DNA of 45,859 nt from Bacteroides sp. CAG:1076. Its GTDB lineage: Bacteria > Bacteroidota > Bacteroidia > Bacteroidales > Bacteroidaceae. The position numbers were made by a program, and so were the translations under genes. Shown piece by piece: positions 42,697 to 45,859 of this stretch (the stretch's first letter is position 1; each line of letters opens with the position of its first letter). The stretch is from assembly GCA_000436795.1 (NCBI GenBank), contig HF993216.1, positions 1 through 45,859 on the forward strand, read 5' to 3'. The notes beneath the pieces were generated by a model. That model was not told where the DNA came from and ran no database searches. It saw only the letters and a program-made list of their open reading frames with translations.

Positions 42697-45600
42697 TTAT
42701 TTGTTACTACGTATTTCGTACATGAAGGTTTCAGATACAGGTACATGTTCGGCTTCACGGCTATAGAAAAACCGGTCGGCAAAAGGCATTTGTTCATTCA
42801 GCGGGCGGATTGCCTGCGTGAGGTGTGCGCAGAATGTCTTGTAGGAATGATTGTTCATGCGCTCACCTGCGTCATCGCGGAACAGAGTTGCATAGTGGTT
42901 CAGCGGACGGGTATGCACCAACTGGTTAATCTGTAAGGCCAGATCCCGTGCCTCGCGAGGAGAAATACGGTCGAACAGACTGGATAGATTGAATATCATC
43001 AGTTCCGACAGCACACTGTGCGCCGACCAGAAAGTGGAAGGTACGGCACCGATTCTCGGATAGAAGCTACACGTAACCGAACGGTATGCTTCCTGTTCAA
43101 AGAAAAGCTGGGCTACCTTATCCATTTCCTCTATGGGATAAATGCCTAAATAAGTCAGGTCCAAATGAGGAAGGCGACGGCAGGCATCGACGAAAGCCAG
43201 TCCCGAAGCTCCGCTTTCATAACTCAGATCGCAGAAAACGACACGCCCCGATACATTTCGGATAGCGTTGAACAGCCAGTTGCCATTGGTTTCATACAAT
43301 GCCCGAGCTGCACAATATGCCCGCCGCATATAATAATAGTTGTATAGTTGCAGACGTTCGCTTGCCGGAATTTCAGTATCCGGAGAGGAAAAGTCGTACC
43401 TCCCGTAAGCGGTCAGTTCCCGATTGCGAGCTTCATCGTTCAGAACTTCATCATCGACTGTCACGATCTTCTGAAACGCATTGCGGAAAGATTCCGGAAG
43501 CGGGTAACTATCCGACTGCACATCCCAGCCGCTGATACATTCAGGCAATTCGAAATCTCCCCGACAAAAGGCAGCTGTACCCACATCGATGTATCCGTTG
43601 TTCATACGAATATATTCCATGAGTTTGTAAAACGTGATGTTCGCTCCCAGTATCTGCGGGTTGCCGGTCAGGAACAATTGCTTTCTGGCACGGGTGATTG
43701 CTACGTTCAGTTTACGGTCTATTAGGTATTCCCCCTCCCGGAAAGTATTGCTTGTCAGGAAATTCAACTGACTAAAATTCTGTATGGTAAACGAGTAAAT
43801 AATCACATCGCGCTGACTTCCCTGATAACGTTCTACGGTGTCGATTGAAATATTATTTAACTCGGGAATGCTTGTCTGAGCGATTTCCCTGCGTATCATG
43901 GCTATCTGATTGCGATAAGGAACGATAACGCCTACCGTTTTGTTGGCATCAAATGTTTCCGATGTCATTCGGTAGATACGAGTCAGGAGGGTTGCGACGA
44001 TACGTGCCTCGTTGATGTTTGTCTTTTCCGAATAATTAATGTTGTCCGGAGTTTCCGAAGGAATAAACACCATGCGCCGGGTTTGTATCAGTCTGTCCAG
44101 GTTGTCCTGAGGGGCAGATGCCGACGGATAGGGCAGGCTTTCTTCCTGATGAGGCAGAGGAATAGGTTCCAGTTGCTCACGATAATAAAACGTATTGTTC
44201 GGAAACTCCGATATGGCAGGATGCATGCGACCTTGCTTGTGCAGGACGCTGCGGAAGGCTTCATCACTTTGCTTGTACAACCGCTCGAAAAGAGAGTTAC
44301 GGCAGTCGGTCAGTCCGATGGACTGTAACAACGGATCGTCTATTCGGGCTTCTTCTTCATTTTGCTGAGCGATGGCAGGCAACTGCTTGTAGTCGCCGAT
44401 CAATATAAATTTGTCGATGGCATTGTCACGGTTGTGGCGTGCCGACAAGATGCCAATCAAGTCCGGTTCCAGTATCTGCGACGCCTCATCGATGATAGCC
44501 AGTGTAAAGTGTTTCAGGTTGAACAAATGCAACCGGCTGTTTATGGCAGTGGTCGTACCCACAAAGATGCGTGTCTGCGAGATTTTCTTCTGAATATCCG
44601 TCAGCTTCGGGCAGTCGGCAAGGCTGTACTTTAAGAGATAAGGAATAAAACGCTTGTCGCACGACAACTCATTTCCGATACGGATAAAAGGAGTCTTTTC
44701 TGCGATTCCCGAACCGACCAGCATGTTGCAGATTTCGTCGACCGCACGATTGGTATACGACAACAGCAGGAGAGAGGCATCCGGATCGGTTAATGCTTCC
44801 TCTACCATGTAGCGTAGAGCACACGAAGTCTTTCCTGTTCCCGGAGGACCTACCAGCAAAAAGTAGTCATCAGTCTGCTTCTCTTTCAGAATCAGTTCGT
44901 TGAAGCCATCGTACGAGCCATTCAGACTACGCTCCGGATGCTGTTGAGGCGTACGCAGTCCCAGCAGCAACTCCTTGCGGTCGGCACGGGCAGACAGGAA
45001 AGCATAGAGTCCACGTATCGCATTCACCGACGAAGCATCCGAGGAATCATGTTCTATGGCAAAGACTTCATCCTCCTTACCTATAATATCTTTATTCTGC
45101 TGACCGTTGCGTAAAAGCACAGTCAGTTGCCGAGGCTGAATGTCTACAATATTCCCTTTCATCAGAATCTGCCGGCGTACATCCGGCTCTCCCCGATAGG
45201 CATAGAAGATAATGATATCGCCCGTCCGGAAATTAGGCAGGAAATCCTCTCCCTGTTCGGGAATATTCAAGTCGATGATGTCGTAACCTTTTCCCGGAGC
45301 GCTTTGGCGCTTTTCGGTAATGGTCAGCCCGAGCAGGATGTTTCCCGACTCTATCTTTTCGGCAAGAGGTGTATGCCAGAGTCCGGCAAAACCGTTGGAC
45401 GGATCATTTCTTCCGCCTGTCTTGCTTAAAATCTGCTCCTTCGAAACAAACGTAAAGAAACGCTGAAAATAAGCCCGCTCCAATGGGGTGCAACGTTTCA
45501 GCGTATTGATGGTTTCCTGCAACTGCGGCTCCTGATAGTCGTTCCACAATTTGCTGTGTACTTGCAGTTCGTTCAGCAAGTCGGTATTCAGCTCTTCCGT

Positions 45601-45859
45601 AACGGGAGCGATGGCTCCTTCGCCGAAAGCAATCTCACGTGCTACAATCTGGTTGCGCAGCCGGATGCTTTCACGGAACAAGGTTTCGGCAAAGTGCTCG
45701 ATCATCAGACCGTCGGTATATTTGGAATAAAGCAGGAACGTCTGCAAATCCTCCGTCTTACGTCCGAAGTTATACATCAGCACCCCCTGATAAAGCATCA
45801 TCTGGATGAAATGATCCTCCTTGTGACGGCGGTTGTATTCATCCCTCTTTCCGGATTTC
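42697..45859 (-). CDS. SF1 (UPF1/DNA2-like) helicase with C-terminal Rossmann-like extension, 5'-truncated by the window
   Basis: The frame stays open to the window edge, so the N-terminus lies outside; the first in-window ATG (45801) is unlikely to be the start. Counting from that Met, the ATPase motifs are: Walker A VGPPGTGKTS (317-326), motif II IIDEASQ (436-442), motif III IGDYKQLPA (468-476), PYRNQ (628-632), TVERYQGSQRDV (655-666) and the arginine-finger motif VAITRARKQL (700-709). This is the UPF1/DNA2/IGHMBP2 layout, acting on DNA or RNA. After residue ~750 a further 280 residues include YYYMRRAYCAARALYE and a methyltransferase-like RVVFCDLSYESGASGLAF...YLGIYPIEEM. Function unknown; SDR gene follows after 21 bases. 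Confidence 0.85.
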   Translation of the reverse strand, partial: KSGKRDEYNRRHKEDHFIQMMLYQGVLMYNFGRKTEDLQTFLLYSKYTDGLMIEHFAETLFRESIRLRNQIVAREIAFGEGAIAPVTEELNTDLLNELQVHSKLWNDYQEPQLQETINTLKRCTPLERAYFQRFFTFVSKEQILSKTGGRNDPSNGFAGLWHTPLAEKIESGNILLGLTITEKRQSAPGKGYDIIDLNIPEQGEDFLPNFRTGDIIIFYAYRGEPDVRRQILMKGNIVDIQPRQLTVLLRNGQQNKDIIGKEDEVFAIEHDSSDASSVNAIRGLYAFLSARADRKELLLGLRTPQQHPERSLNGSYDGFNELILKEKQTDDYFLLVGPPGTGKTSCALRYMVEEALTDPDASLLLLSYTNRAVDEICNMLVGSGIAEKTPFIRIGNELSCDKRFIPYLLKYSLADCPKLTDIQKKISQTRIFVGTTTAINSRLHLFNLKHFTLAIIDEASQILEPDLIGILSARHNRDNAIDKFILIGDYKQLPAIAQQNEEEARIDDPLLQSIGLTDCRNSLFERLYKQSDEAFRSVLHKQGRMHPAISEFPNNTFYYREQLEPIPLPHQEESLPYPSASAPQDNLDRLIQTRRMVFIPSETPDNINYSEKTNINEARIVATLLTRIYRMTSETFDANKTVGVIVPYRNQIAMIRREIAQTSIPELNNISIDTVERYQGSQRDVIIYSFTIQNFSQLNFLTSNTFREGEYLIDRKLNVAITRARKQLFLTGNPQILGANITFYKLMEYIRMNNGYIDVGTAAFCRGDFELPECISGWDVQSDSYPLPESFRNAFQKIVTVDDEVLNDEARNRELTAYGRYDFSSPDTEIPASERLQLYNYYYMRRAYCAARALYETNGNWLFNAIRNVSGRVVFCDLSYESGASGLAFVDACRRLPHLDLTYLGIYPIEEMDKVAQLFFEQEAYRSVTCSFYPRIGAVPSTFWSAHSVLSELMIFNLSSLFDRISPREARDLALQINQLVHTRPLNHYATLFRDDAGERMNNHSYKTFCAHLTQAIRPLNEQMPFADRFFYSREAEHVPVSETFMYEIRSNK

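Noticed and set aside
42697..45859. Anti-phage defence locus led by the helicase
   Set aside because: Only an SDR gene accompanies it and no nuclease, toxin or mobile-element signature is nearby; gene content around is core metabolism.

Overview
The window looks like a chromosomal core segment from a member of the Bacteroidaceae (Bacteroides/Phocaeicola-like). The evidence is a combination of features: many upstream regions carry the Bacteroides -7 box TAnnTTTG; several families are typical of the phylum (DUF4270 lipoprotein, DUF4494, DUF5686, type III glutamine synthetase, class III fructose bisphosphatase, DapL); there is an rseC-rnfBCDGEA operon; and base composition is moderate. I see no rRNA, tRNA, CRISPR array, insertion sequence, integrase or phage gene. 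Gene content is mostly housekeeping.

Layout. 1-2.9 kb: 3' end of gap with its terminator, a C-poor spacer, then a leftward pair (single-domain glycogen-synthase-like protein, DUF4270 lipoprotein). 3.2-4.4 kb: panC-panD. 4.6-11.9 kb, leftward: dapL-glnN, then an AspT/YidE-type transporter and fbp. 12.1-13.6 kb, rightward: YitT membrane protein and a Crp/Fnr-like regulator. 13.7-17.9 kb, leftward: acyl-CoA ligase with a 16-residue-repeat envelope protein, and a DUF2807 beta-helix protein. 18.2-21.7 kb, leftward: DUF4494, yggS, a dihydroorotate-dehydrogenase-like enzyme, and a separately promoted FucI-like protein. 21.9-28.7 kb: aminotransferase and FtsX permease, a Crp/Fnr regulator, a DUF5686 protein, and a glycosyltransferase. 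28.8-31.7 kb: lepA and an ECF-type sigma factor. 31.8-37.5 kb: the Rnf operon. 37.7-41.9 kb: galE, a fluoride-riboswitch-controlled CLC-F exporter, and a MATE exporter. 41.9-45.9 kb, leftward: a large SF1 helicase (cut by the window edge) and an SDR oxidoreductase.

Most informative observations. (1) The leader at about 39.0 kb matches the crcB/fluoride riboswitch in sequence and pairing, and the next gene carries CLC-F rather than chloride-CLC motifs, so the two calls support each other. (2) Two intergenic regions carry pairs of the palindrome TTTTGTACAAAA (one site is two bases shorter) with centres exactly 21 bp apart. (3) RnfG carries a second, consensus-like flavinylation motif in its tail. 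(4) The DUF2807 protein has a cysteine column repeating exactly every 20 residues. (5) The helicase has a C-terminal Rossmann/methyltransferase-like extension. (6) The glycogen-synthase-like protein lacks its second domain and its usual substrate motif.

All calls come from reading the sequence and remembered family motifs. No database search or folding program was run.
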